Part shown: positions 44,287 through 53,554 of the stretch, piece by piece
How positions within the stretch are numbered: position 1 is the stretch's first letter
How the letters are laid out: every line of letters starts with the position of its first letter
Source: DATCTV01 sp964400685
GTDB taxonomy: Bacteria; Desulfobacterota; Desulfomonilia; UBA1062
DNA: 62,063 bases
Direction: 5' to 3'
Assembly: GCA_964400685.1 (NCBI GenBank)
Contig: CAYNVT010000008.1
Span: 1 to 62,063, forward strand
The notes under the pieces: generated by a model
The model's database searches: none
Seen by the model: only the letters and a program-made list of their open reading frames with translations
Told to the model about the DNA's origin: nothing
Position numbers and translations under genes: made by a program

Positions 44287-45846
44287 ATGAGCAACATCAT
44301 CAGCAGGGACACAATCGGTGATATAACAAGGAAGGCAGCCACAAAATACGGCGACAAGACGGCTATCATTTTCAGGGATATAAAGCTTTCTTATTACGAG
44401 CTTGAGAAAGAGGCCCGGCGCTTCGCCAATCTCATGACCAGTTACGGGATAAAGAAGGGCGATAAAGTGGCGATTTATTCCTACAACTCCCATTACTACC
44501 CGATCAGCATGATTGGCCTTTCAAAAATAGGTGCGATACAGGTTCCCATAAACTATATGCTGAACGCCGAAGAAATTGCATATATAGTCAACCATTCGGG
44601 CTCCAGGTTATTCATCGTCGAAGATGCGCTTTATCCCATCATTGCAAAGGCTCAGGATAAATTCACCACGGTAGAGAAATGGGGTTTTCTGCCTCTTGCG
44701 GATACCGAAATCCCTGGCGGCTTCTTCAACCTCATTAAAGAGATGGAGTCGATGAATTATGACGAGTCCTATGTCGAGGTGAATGCGGAAGACATAGCAC
44801 AGATACCATACACAAGCGGTACGGAGTCAAAACCCAAAGGGGCAATGCTCTCCCACAGAGCGCTCATGTCGGAATATTACAGCTGCATATTCGACGGCCA
44901 GTATGACACCTATGATGTAAGCCTTAATGCGCTGCCGCTCTTTCACTGTGCACAGCTGCACTGCTTCCTGATGCCTTACCTCTATGTCGGCGCCACCAAT
45001 ATCATCATGCACAAGGCGGACGCGCTGGAGATGATTAAATGCATAGAGAAATACCAGATAACGCACACATTCGCGCCTCCTACCGTATGGATAGCTATTC
45101 TCAACCACCCGGAATTCAAGAACCACAACCACAACAGCCTCAAGAAAGCGGCATACGGGGCAAGCATCATGCCGGTTGAAATCATAAAGCAGCTCTCGGT
45201 CGCTTTCAGGGGGCTCAAGCTCTGGAACTATTACGGACAGACCGAGATGGGCCCTGTCGCAACAATCCTGAAACCCGAAGACCAGCTGTTAAAGCCCGGC
45301 TCCGCAGGACAGCCTGTCCTTAATGTTGAAACAAGACTTATGGATTTCGAGGGTAATTTCGTGCCCAACGGAGAGGTTGGAGAAATAGTTCACCGCTCGG
45401 GGCAGGTCATGACCGGATATCTTAACGACCCCGAGAAAACTGCAGAAGCCTTCGAATACGGGTGGTTCCACAGCGGAGACCTGGGCCGCTTCGATGAAGA
45501 CGGCTATCTTTATGTCGTTGACAGGAAGAAGGACATGATAAAGACAGGTGGCGAGAACGTCGCATCACGCGAGGTCGAGGAAGTTCTCTATAAGCATCCC
45601 GGCATCGAGGAAGTGGCCGTTATAGGACTTCCCGATCCAAAATGGATCGAGATAGTCGCAGCTGTGATCGTGCCGAAAAAAGGCACTGTCCTTTCCGAAA
45701 AAGACATTATCTCATTCTGCAAGGAAAACCTGGCCGGGTTCAAATGCCCGAAGAAAATTCACATAGTGGACAAGCTCCCCAAAAATCCGTCGGGCAAGAT
45801 ATTAAAGCGCGAGCTGAAAGAGGAACTGGGCAAAAAGGGTAACTGA
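44287..45846 (+). CDS. AMP-dependent acyl-CoA synthetase/ligase
   Basis: 519 residues. The AMP-binding signature is IPYTSGTESKPKGAMLSH. NYYGQTEMGPVA, then FHSGDLGRFDEDGYLYVVDRKKDMIKTGGENV and the catalytic C-terminal Lys in NPSGKILKREL follow. It activates a carboxylate to acyl-AMP and then acyl-CoA; the closest pattern is medium/long-chain fatty-acid-CoA ligase, but the chain length cannot be read. AAGGAGACG precedes ATG 44287. No beta-oxidation genes are nearby. Confidence 0.93.
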   Translation: MSNIISRDTIGDITRKAATKYGDKTAIIFRDIKLSYYELEKEARRFANLMTSYGIKKGDKVAIYSYNSHYYPISMIGLSKIGAIQVPINYMLNAEEIAYIVNHSGSRLFIVEDALYPIIAKAQDKFTTVEKWGFLPLADTEIPGGFFNLIKEMESMNYDESYVEVNAEDIAQIPYTSGTESKPKGAMLSHRALMSEYYSCIFDGQYDTYDVSLNALPLFHCAQLHCFLMPYLYVGATNIIMHKADALEMIKCIEKYQITHTFAPPTVWIAILNHPEFKNHNHNSLKKAAYGASIMPVEIIKQLSVAFRGLKLWNYYGQTEMGPVATILKPEDQLLKPGSAGQPVLNVETRLMDFEGNFVPNGEVGEIVHRSGQVMTGYLNDPEKTAEAFEYGWFHSGDLGRFDEDGYLYVVDRKKDMIKTGGENVASREVEEVLYKHPGIEEVAVIGLPDPKWIEIVAAVIVPKKGTVLSEKDIISFCKENLAGFKCPKKIHIVDKLPKNPSGKILKRELKEELGKKGN

Positions 45847-45883
45847 AGAATTCAAAATACCATTTTATTATGAGGAGATTGAT

Positions 45884-47251
45884 ATGAGGAAGATACCGGG
45901 GATAATTCTGTGTCTTTTAATTTTTTTTTCGTTCATGCTTGGCGCATGCAGAAAGGACTTTCAGCAGCAGTACATCACGGACGATCAGGGCCGCGCCTTG
46001 ATACTACACGGCCTTAATGTAAGCACGAGTTCCAAATATTATCCTGACAGGGTCGGCTGGACACAGAAGGACGATATCCTGAGGATGTCCCGGGACTGGG
46101 GGTTCAATTTCGCCCGCATGCTCATCCTCTGGGACGGGCTCGAACCGGAAAAAGGCGTATTTGATGAGGCCTATCTTGAAAGGGTCGCGGAACGGCTTGA
46201 CTGGTTTGAAGAGGCGGGCATTCATGTCGTTCTCGACATGCACCAGGACCTGTATTCGATTCATTTCGGAGGTGACGGCGCACCTCTCTGGGCGATAGAG
46301 GACAACGGCTGGTCCTACAAGCCTAGGAATCCATGGTTTTTAAACTACACCGAGCCTGCGGTGATTGCCGCTTTCGGTAACTTCTGGGATTATAATAATC
46401 CGAAGTATGCATATCTCCAGGAGCATTACACCATGGCGGTGATGAAAATCGTCGAGCGTTTTCACGACCACCCGGCCGTAATAGGCTATGACCTAATGAA
46501 CGAGCCCTACCCGGGCTACCATAAACCTCTCACCTTTGAATCGCAGGTGCTCAAGCCTTTTTATGAGAGGCTAACTGCAGCCATCAGGACCGTGGATAAT
46601 GACAACTGGGTGTTTTTCGAGCCGGTTGCACTTCTGGTGAACCAGGGAACGCCCTCATACCTGGGGGTTGTAAATGATGCCAGACCGGAAGGTGCGAGAC
46701 TTGCATACTTCCCTCATATGTATGCCATAGACCTGTCTACAATCCTGTTGTGGGAAGAAAACCGTAAGAAAGAGGCTGACAGACAGATGTCACCGATGCT
46801 CATAGGCGAACTCGGCATTTCCGGCAACGGCGTTGTCGCCGACATTTATCTGAAAGAGATCATGGCAATGGCTGAGCGCTCTACAAGCGGCTGGGCATAC
46901 TGGTCTTATGACCCTGATCAGATGGGCATATTAAATTCCGACGGCAGCGAGCAGGAAAAGATTAATAACCTTGTCAGGGTCTATCCGAAGGCAGTGGCTG
47001 GATACCCGACTAGCTACGGCTATAACCCGCAGACACGTGTATTTAAGCTCACTTTCAATGAAACCGGAATAAGCGCGCCCAGCGAAATTTACATCCCGGC
47101 CGAGCGTTTCTTCCATGAAGGCTGGAAACTTGAAGTTAGCGACCCGGCAGGCTCTTGGTCAAGCGAATGGGATGCTGAATCGGAAGTATTGAAGGTCTAC
47201 ACCGACCCGAATCAGGCTGTTCATACTATAACAGTTAAGCCCGGGGATTAA
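45884..47251 (+). CDS. GH5-type glycoside hydrolase lipoprotein
   Basis: 455 residues. Lipoprotein signal with FMLGAC (Cys22). The GH5 barrel shows LHGLNVSTSSK, VVLDMHQDLYS, acid/base E207 in DLMNEPYPG and nucleophile E309 in LIGELGIS. The C-terminal about 90 residues form a beta-sandwich. The layout is that of the endoglycoceramidase-like GH5 subgroup, so the substrate may be a glycolipid rather than cellulose. Exported, anchored to the envelope. GAGGAG precedes ATG 45884. Confidence 0.9.
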   Translation: MRKIPGIILCLLIFFSFMLGACRKDFQQQYITDDQGRALILHGLNVSTSSKYYPDRVGWTQKDDILRMSRDWGFNFARMLILWDGLEPEKGVFDEAYLERVAERLDWFEEAGIHVVLDMHQDLYSIHFGGDGAPLWAIEDNGWSYKPRNPWFLNYTEPAVIAAFGNFWDYNNPKYAYLQEHYTMAVMKIVERFHDHPAVIGYDLMNEPYPGYHKPLTFESQVLKPFYERLTAAIRTVDNDNWVFFEPVALLVNQGTPSYLGVVNDARPEGARLAYFPHMYAIDLSTILLWEENRKKEADRQMSPMLIGELGISGNGVVADIYLKEIMAMAERSTSGWAYWSYDPDQMGILNSDGSEQEKINNLVRVYPKAVAGYPTSYGYNPQTRVFKLTFNETGISAPSEIYIPAERFFHEGWKLEVSDPAGSWSSEWDAESEVLKVYTDPNQAVHTITVKPGD

Positions 47252-47260
47252 ATCAAAATC

Positions 47261-47339
47261 AGCTGTTAAGCTGTTGAGCTGTTAAGCAGAGTCAAAAACT
47301 CTTTTGCTTATCAGCTTATGAGCTACAAGCTTATCAGCT
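47261..47339. repeat. Intergenic imperfect inverted repeat made of AGCTGNTAAGC-type units
   Basis: The left side (47261-47288) repeats AGCTGTTAAG/AGCTGTTGAG words; the right side (47305-47339) carries their complements with small changes (GCTTATCAGCT, GCTTATGAGCT). The two can fold into a long imperfect hairpin. It lies between the convergent GH5 and guaA genes, ending 8 bp from the guaA stop. Confidence 0.75.
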
Positions 47340-47346
47340 GCTTTCC

Positions 47347-48882
47347 CTATTCCCACTCTATCGTGCTCGGCGGTTTTGAACTTATATCATAGACCACCCG
47401 GTTAACGCCTTTGACTTCATTGATGATTCGCGTGGATATCCGGGCAAGTATTTCATAGGGAATCTTTACCCAGTCTGCTGTCATGGCGTCCATGCTGTGC
47501 ACCGCGCGGATCGCTATGGCGTTTGCATATGTCCGCTCGTCGCCCATCACTCCCACACTCTTAACAGGAAGCAGCACGGCGAACCCCTGCCAGATGTCCT
47601 TATAGCCTTCCCATTTTTCAAGCTCTTCCTGCACCCTCAAATCCGCCTGACGGAGAACTTCAAGCTGCTCTCTGGTTATTTCGCCGAGAAGCCTTACGGC
47701 AAGGCCCGGGCCGGGGAAAGGCTGGCGTTTCAAGAGCTTGTCAGGTAGCCCAAGCTCATGGCCGAGCACTCTGACCTCGTCCTTGAACAGTTCCTTCAGC
47801 GGTTCAATGAGTTTGAATTTCAAATCTTTGGGAAGGCCTCCGACATTGTGATGGCTTTTTATGGTTACCGAAGGCCCGCCTTTTGCCGAACGGCTTTCAA
47901 TAATATCCGGGTAAAGCGTCCCTTGAGCCAGGAACTTGGCGCCTCCGATCCTGTCGGCTTCGCCGTAGAACACATCGATGAAGGTCTTGCCTATTATCTT
48001 ACGCTTTTTCTCGGGATCAGAGACCCCTTTGAGTTCATTGAGAAAGAGGTCGCTTGCATCTACTATATCGAGGTTAAGGGGATAATCATGGGTGAACATC
48101 TGCCTTATTTCATCCACCTCTTTAGCACGCAAGAGCCCGTTGTCAACGAATATGGCCGTCATCTGTCTGCCTATCGCCTTATGGATAAGCGCTGCGGCCA
48201 CTGATGAATCGACGCCGCCCGAAAGACCGCAGATAAGATTATCATTCCCAACCGTGGCTCGAATTTTCTCTACGGTTTCTTCTATAAAACTTGCCATTGT
48301 CCACTCGCCCTTGCACCCGGCAATGGTGAACAGGAAATTCCTGAGCACCTCCATGCCCCTGGGGGTGTGGACCACCTCCGGATGGAACTGGACACCGAAT
48401 ATCTTTCTTTTAAAATCGCCCATCGATGCTATGCATGATGGTGTGTGAGCAAGAACGGCAAAACCTTTCGGAGGCAACTTGACATGGTCTCCATGGCTCA
48501 TCCAGACATCCATTCCGAGACCGAAACCTTCAAAGAGACCCGTATGCGAATCGATTTCAATTGTTGCCGGGCCATACTCGCGGCTTTTGCCTGCATCCAC
48601 TGTCCCGCCGGAAACCAGGGTGATAAGTTGCATCCCATAACATATCCCGAGCAAAGGGATTCCGCTTTTAAGGAGCGCCGGGTCCATGCCGGGATGGCCT
48701 TTTTCAAGAACAGAAGATGGACCGCCTGAAAGGACCACTGCTTTTACACCCAGTTTTTTAAGTTCATCCGCGGTTGCATCGTGCATAAGGATTTCGCAGT
48801 AAACGCCAAGCTCCCTTATGCGCCTGGCAATAAGCTGCGCATACTGGCTGCCGAAATCAAGAACAGCTACCATTTCTCTCAT
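47347..48882 (-). CDS. guaA: GMP synthase (glutamine-hydrolysing)
   Basis: 511 residues, the full bifunctional length. Class I glutaminase first: LDFGSQYAQLIARRIRELGVY, GICYGMQLI with the nucleophile Cys, and FHPEVVHT. Then the ATP pyrophosphatase with GLSGGVDSSVAA and QPFPGPGLAVR, ending in PPSTIEWE as is normal. It converts XMP to GMP. ATG 48882 has AGGGG upstream. No guaB is adjacent. A GGAGACAG-type repeat lies upstream. Confidence 0.98.
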   Translation of the reverse strand: MREMVAVLDFGSQYAQLIARRIRELGVYCEILMHDATADELKKLGVKAVVLSGGPSSVLEKGHPGMDPALLKSGIPLLGICYGMQLITLVSGGTVDAGKSREYGPATIEIDSHTGLFEGFGLGMDVWMSHGDHVKLPPKGFAVLAHTPSCIASMGDFKRKIFGVQFHPEVVHTPRGMEVLRNFLFTIAGCKGEWTMASFIEETVEKIRATVGNDNLICGLSGGVDSSVAAALIHKAIGRQMTAIFVDNGLLRAKEVDEIRQMFTHDYPLNLDIVDASDLFLNELKGVSDPEKKRKIIGKTFIDVFYGEADRIGGAKFLAQGTLYPDIIESRSAKGGPSVTIKSHHNVGGLPKDLKFKLIEPLKELFKDEVRVLGHELGLPDKLLKRQPFPGPGLAVRLLGEITREQLEVLRQADLRVQEELEKWEGYKDIWQGFAVLLPVKSVGVMGDERTYANAIAIRAVHSMDAMTADWVKIPYEILARISTRIINEVKGVNRVVYDISSKPPSTIEWE

Positions 48883-48918
48883 AATTAACCCCTAAATTAT
48901 AAATAAGTAATAAGTAGG

Positions 48919-49011
48919 CAGGAGACAGTAGATAGTAGACAGCATGAAAACTATCAAAGATCACTGACGAAAACAAAAATATTACAGGTTTCGTTTCTCT
49001 CCTGTCTCCTG
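48919..49011. repeat. Intergenic GGAGACAG-family repeat upstream of guaA
   Basis: CAGGAGACAG at 48919-48928 faces its complement CTGTCTCCTG at 49002-49011. AGACAGCATGAAAA nearby is identical to a word in the 40.6-kb element. The inner part is not well paired. It separates purF from guaA, both on the minus strand. Confidence 0.75.
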
Positions 49012-49018
49012 ACTCCTA

Positions 49019-50449
49019 TCATTCCTGCCCTTCCATGCAGTCGCAGCTTGAAAATGCGAACTTGTCATAGTCCGACGGCTTGGCTGTCGGATATTTACCT
49101 GTAAAACAGGCCGTGCAGAAATCAGTGGAATTGACAACAGTTGCGAGCATGGCGTCGATGCTGAGGTATTTCAGGCTGTCCGCCTCAATGAATTCGCACG
49201 TTTCCTCGACGGTCTTCAATGCCCCGATAAGCTCACCCTTGCTGGATATGTCTATGCCGTAGAAGCAGGGACATTTGACCGGCGGCGAACTTATCCTGAC
49301 ATGAACCTCTTTAGCCCCGCCTTCCCTGATAAGCCTGACAAGCTTTTTCATCGTGGTTCCCCTGACAATTGAGTCATCCACAACAACAACGCGCCTGTCC
49401 TGGAGCACACCGCCAACGGGATTGAATTTTATCCTGACGCTGTCCTGTCTTGATTTCTGATAGGGTGAGATGAATGTACGCCCCACATAATGGTTTCTGA
49501 TAAGGCCTATTTCAAAACGTTTTCCCGAGGCCTGGGCATATCCAAGCGCAGCGGTATTTGCAGAGTCAGGGATGGGAATGACTATATCAGCATCGGCAGG
49601 CGACTCATGCGCAAGCTGCTTGCCAAGCCTCCTTCTTATTTTGTCGACCTTTTCGCCGAATATCCAGCTGTCGGGCCGGCTGAAATATATATATTCGAAT
49701 ATGCACTGGGCCTTTTTATGCGAAGGCGGAAGCCATAGGGTTCTAATGCCTGATGAATCCATGACAATAACCTCTCCGGGTTCCAGCGATCGTATGTACT
49801 CCGCCCCTATGATGTCAAATGCACAGGTTTCTGAGGCCACTATATATCCCGAGGATGTCCTGCCGAGGCTGAGTGGCCTGAATCCCATCGGGTCCCTTGC
49901 CGCTATGACCTTATCAGGGGTAAGGAATACGTAGCAGTATGCGCCTACCATCTGCGAGAGAGCGTCTATGATCTGTTCTTCGATTGTCGTTTTCTGCGAC
50001 CTCGCAATAAGATGCATGACTATTTCGCTGTCAGATGAGGTCTGGAATATCGAGCCTGAACGCTCCATCTCAGACCTGAGGCTCGGGGCATTGACCATGT
50101 TCCCGTTGTGTGCTGCTGCAAGCTGGCCTGATTTGCACTGGATGACAAGGGGCTGGGCGTTTGCTATATTCGTTCCACCCCTTGTCGAATAGCGGTTATG
50201 GCCTATGGCCGAATGGCCGTGCAGTCTCGGCATTATCCTGGAATCTGAAAAGACCGACCTGACCAGACCGAGGCCTTTGTGATACCTTATATCGTGTCCG
50301 TCTGATGCCGCTATACCCGCGCTCTCCTGGCCGCGGTGCTGAAGGGCGTAAAGCCCCAGATAAACCTTTTCCGATGCATCCTCGTCACCATAAATGCCGA
50401 CTATTCCGCAGTATTCTTTTAAGACTTCATCTTCAATTATGTTTTCCAT
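49019..50449 (-). CDS. purF: Amidophosphoribosyltransferase
   Basis: 476 residues. It begins with a 13-residue propeptide before Cys14 (EYCGIVGIYG), the N-terminal nucleophile after processing. It then has LGLYALQHRGQESAGI, and the PRPP-binding VVVVDDSIVRGTT. Cysteines in AQCIFEYIYFSRPDS, KCPCFYGID and FCTACFTGKYP match the 4Fe-4S cluster positions of the oxygen-sensitive Bacillus-type enzyme. It makes phosphoribosylamine, the first step of purine synthesis. ATG 50449 follows the dapF stop directly; AAGGAG lies inside dapF. Confidence 0.96.
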   Translation of the reverse strand: MENIIEDEVLKEYCGIVGIYGDEDASEKVYLGLYALQHRGQESAGIAASDGHDIRYHKGLGLVRSVFSDSRIMPRLHGHSAIGHNRYSTRGGTNIANAQPLVIQCKSGQLAAAHNGNMVNAPSLRSEMERSGSIFQTSSDSEIVMHLIARSQKTTIEEQIIDALSQMVGAYCYVFLTPDKVIAARDPMGFRPLSLGRTSSGYIVASETCAFDIIGAEYIRSLEPGEVIVMDSSGIRTLWLPPSHKKAQCIFEYIYFSRPDSWIFGEKVDKIRRRLGKQLAHESPADADIVIPIPDSANTAALGYAQASGKRFEIGLIRNHYVGRTFISPYQKSRQDSVRIKFNPVGGVLQDRRVVVVDDSIVRGTTMKKLVRLIREGGAKEVHVRISSPPVKCPCFYGIDISSKGELIGALKTVEETCEFIEADSLKYLSIDAMLATVVNSTDFCTACFTGKYPTAKPSDYDKFAFSSCDCMEGQE

Positions 50450-51265
50450 TTACAGCAGGACTTCTCCTTTGAATGCGACGTCCACAGCCCCTATCAGCCA
50501 CACATCGGCAAATGAACCGTCTTTGTATTTAAAGTCTATCATGAGTTCCCCACCGGGCACGATCACCTTTACAGGTTTTTCAGACACCCCTTTCAAGGCG
50601 GCGCTTAGAAGGGCAGAAGCTGTCGCTCCCGTTCCGCATGCAAACGTCTCATCTTCTACGCCCCGTTCATAAGTGCGTACCCGTATAACACCCTTATCAA
50701 TGACCTGGACGAAATTGACATTTGTTCCCGAAGGTTTGAAGGCCTCATGATGTCGGATTGCGCTGCCCAACATCTTGACTGAGACTGACTCTGCATCATC
50801 CGTGAAGAGAACGGCATGCGGCACTCCCGTATTTATGAACTGCATCATATACTCTATACCTTTGATGTTTACGGGTATGTCATGTCTAATGCCGGTGGGA
50901 TCGGTGAGTTTTATCGCCGCACCGCCTTCATTGAGCTCAGCCTCGATAATTCCGGCAAGCGTCTTGAATTTCATACGGCTGCCGGCGGCGCCAAGTCCCG
51001 CAGCAAACCGGGCGGCGCATCTCGATCCGTTGCCGCACATTTCCGCCTCGCTGCCGTCCGAGTTGAAAATCCGCATGGTAAAATCGGCCTCGTCCGACGG
51101 CTCAATAAGGATGATGCCATCGGCGCCTATTCCGAACCTTCTGTGGCACAGCCTTAGCGCAAGCCTGCTCAAATCGGTCTTCAGGCCCAGGTTCATATTG
51201 TCTATCATGATGAAATCATTGCCTGTGCCTGACATTTTTACAAAGGAAAGACAGTTACCGCTCAT
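50450..51265 (-). CDS. dapF: Diaminopimelate epimerase
   Basis: 271 residues from ATG 51265 (AAGGAG six bases upstream). The catalytic pair is C77 in AEMCGNGSRC and C210 in TFACGTGATAS; FVKMSGTGNDFI opens the protein. It interconverts LL- and meso-diaminopimelate for lysine and peptidoglycan. It is abutted by purF with no gap, an unusual mix of pathways in one transcript. Confidence 0.97.
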   Translation of the reverse strand: MSGNCLSFVKMSGTGNDFIMIDNMNLGLKTDLSRLALRLCHRRFGIGADGIILIEPSDEADFTMRIFNSDGSEAEMCGNGSRCAARFAAGLGAAGSRMKFKTLAGIIEAELNEGGAAIKLTDPTGIRHDIPVNIKGIEYMMQFINTGVPHAVLFTDDAESVSVKMLGSAIRHHEAFKPSGTNVNFVQVIDKGVIRVRTYERGVEDETFACGTGATASALLSAALKGVSEKPVKVIVPGGELMIDFKYKDGSFADVWLIGAVDVAFKGEVLL

Positions 51266-51395
51266 AAAAAACTCCTTGTCTGCAAGCTGAAACATTTCTG
51301 AAGATTGTGCCCTGGTGATAGCTTCGATTAACAGACCATTTTTATCCGGTCAAGAGACAGTTGAATACCTTATCGATTGAAAATATAAACCGGGA

Positions 51396-52400
51396 CTACC
51401 GGATGCCGTAGCCCTTTGTGATGAAGTAATTTATCCTGTCATAGAAAAATATAATGCGGTTATTAAGTTCGAGGGTGGAATATATCTCAAGGGGAGAGGA
51501 AAGTATCCGCTTCTTGATTACAGAAAGCCATATGGATTTCCTGCTCAGCGCGAGCGCCGTCAGAATTTCAGCAAGAAGAGTGGTTTTTCCACCGATATTC
51601 TTTCCGAATTCAATATACTTTTTATAATCTATCTCGCTTCCCTTCAGCCATGACCTGACATCGCATAGAACCATTTTGTTCAGTTCGGCAAGCTCATCCC
51701 TTAGGCTCAGGGTTTCCGGGATACTATCCAGCACATCTTTTATCCACCCGCGTGAAATTTCATCCATATCCATATCAATAAGCTTTACAAGAAGGTTTGA
51801 AAGGAAGACCCCTGAGTTGTCAGTGCCTGCAGATATGCCTTCAATATTCATTGCACCTGGAAAGAGCTGCCTGAAAGAATCAACCATCGCCCATGTATCT
51901 TTATAAAGCATCCTGAAAATTTCCACTGCCTTTTCATTCGAAGACCAGGCAAGTTCGGGAAGGTTGTTTATGGGAAAGTATGCGGCGTCGGTGGCGTCGT
52001 CTCCAGGAGTGAGTGAGCCACCAGTAACCTTAACCTCATAAGTAACTATCGCCAGACTCCCGTAAAAGTAATTTTCAACAGTGTCAACATCAATAAGTCT
52101 GATGATCTCTCCCGCAAGCCCTGTCTCTTCAGACAATTCCCTCAGGGCCGCCTGGCTCACTTTTTCTCCGGACTCTGCAAATCCTATGGGCAGGCACCAC
52201 ATATCTTTATACGGGTCTTTCTTCCTCTTCACGAGAAGCATTTCACGGTTCTCATTTGTAACAATACAGCAGGCCACAGGGAGCGGGTTTTCATAAAACA
52301 CGGTTTTGCAGTTTCGACAGTAATCTCTCTGCCTGTTCTCAATTGTTTTTCTAGATATGATCCCGCCGCAGAAACAACAGTATTTTTTCTTTTTTTTCAT
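51396..52400 (-). CDS. Zinc-ribbon Nudix hydrolase with an unknown C-terminal domain
   Basis: 334 residues. A zinc ribbon from C8/C9, C11, C28 and C31, then a Nudix domain with the complete box at 73-95 (G-x5-E-x7-R-E-L-S-E-E-T-G-L). Such enzymes cleave NDP-X compounds such as NADH or ADP-sugars. Residues about 170-334 form a helical domain with no family I recognise and double the usual length. The ATG overlaps the CapA stop by 4 bp; last gene of a three-gene operon. Confidence 0.88.
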   Translation of the reverse strand: MKKKKKYCCFCGGIISRKTIENRQRDYCRNCKTVFYENPLPVACCIVTNENREMLLVKRKKDPYKDMWCLPIGFAESGEKVSQAALRELSEETGLAGEIIRLIDVDTVENYFYGSLAIVTYEVKVTGGSLTPGDDATDAAYFPINNLPELAWSSNEKAVEIFRMLYKDTWAMVDSFRQLFPGAMNIEGISAGTDNSGVFLSNLLVKLIDMDMDEISRGWIKDVLDSIPETLSLRDELAELNKMVLCDVRSWLKGSEIDYKKYIEFGKNIGGKTTLLAEILTALALSRKSIWLSVIKKRILSSPLEIYSTLELNNRIIFFYDRINYFITKGYGIR

Positions 52401-53554
52401 TTTCCACCCTGTTCCTTTGGCAACAAGCCCAATTTTCTATCCACTTTTCCCATATCGACCATCCCTGCGCCATCCTTATAGACTATCACGGTGCCGAATG
52501 GTTTCGATATCTCATTCAGATAACATATTATTTCTTTAGCCCTGCCTTTTTTTGCAGATGCAGGCTTGAACTTCACTTCATAATTATTCACGATTACGGG
52601 ATACAGCCTGATGCTGCAGATCCTGTCTTTTTCCAGAATAATCATGGCTGCAAAGCTGATCGGAGTTTTTCTGCTGTAGGACCCGAACGCATAATTCCCC
52701 AGGCTGTAAAAAACAGGTTTCCCCTTATATATTTCCACTGGCTGCGGAACATGGGGATGATGTCCGAATACGATATCAGCGCCATAATCGATTGCAGCAT
52801 GGGCCATTTCAACCTGATACCCTCTTGGCTTTTCAGCCAGTTCCGCGCCCCAGTGGAAACTCACGATTACAACATCAGCTTCTTTTTTTGCATTAATGAC
52901 ATCTTCGATCACCGCGTTCCTTTCTCCGAATGCAGTTCCTGCTTCTTCGGATGTGGCCCAGAACTCACTGGGATAGGTCATCGAATATGAAAGAAGCCCG
53001 TATGTTATATCTTTTCTTTCAAGGAGAGCCAACCTTCGCGCCCCTGCAATATCAATCCCTGCGCCTGAACACACGAGTCCTGTTTTCCGGCAGTAATCTG
53101 TGGTTGAGGCAAGCCCGATGGCCCCATAGTCCATTATGTGATTATTGGCGAGCGATAGCATATCGAATCCGGCCCTTCTGACAGCCTTAATCGATGCAGG
53201 GTCTGCCTTGAATACAAATTTCTTATCTTTGAACGCCTTTCCTTTTTTCGTGACCGGGCATTCAAGGTTTGCAAAAGCCAGGTCTGCATTCCTGATCAGT
53301 TTTGAAAGTTCGGTATCCCCGAAAGAATAATCGTATCCATTCTTACTCAGAAGGGATTTGGCGCTTCCTGAAAGCATTATGTCTCCAACACCGACAATTG
53401 TATGTGTCCTGATCGAGTCTGGTTTTACTGCGGCTTCAGTTTCGTTTATGATTGTCAGGTTGAAGGCAATAACAATGAAAACAAGCTTTCCGAAGAGACA
53501 TCCGTCACCATGACCGGAATTCCCGAGAATGAAATATCTGATTATCGGCTTCAC
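52397..53554 (-). CDS. CapA-type (PGA_cap) metallophosphatase-fold protein
   Basis: 385 residues. Starts at GTG 53554, overlapping the M23 stop (GTGA). A hydrophobic signal-like segment (LVFIVIAFNLTII) comes first. Then the CapA domain: GVGDIMLSGSA, LAFANLECPVT, ANNHIMDYG, VSFHWGAEL and GHHPHVPQPVEIYKGKPVFYSLGN (read in two blocks). Relatives take part in poly-gamma-glutamate capsule assembly, but many bacteria use the fold for other envelope tasks. No capB or capC is present. Confidence 0.9.
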   Translation of the reverse strand: MKPIIRYFILGNSGHGDGCLFGKLVFIVIAFNLTIINETEAAVKPDSIRTHTIVGVGDIMLSGSAKSLLSKNGYDYSFGDTELSKLIRNADLAFANLECPVTKKGKAFKDKKFVFKADPASIKAVRRAGFDMLSLANNHIMDYGAIGLASTTDYCRKTGLVCSGAGIDIAGARRLALLERKDITYGLLSYSMTYPSEFWATSEEAGTAFGERNAVIEDVINAKKEADVVIVSFHWGAELAEKPRGYQVEMAHAAIDYGADIVFGHHPHVPQPVEIYKGKPVFYSLGNYAFGSYSRKTPISFAAMIILEKDRICSIRLYPVIVNNYEVKFKPASAKKGRAKEIICYLNEISKPFGTVIVYKDGAGMVDMGKVDRKLGLLPKEQGGK

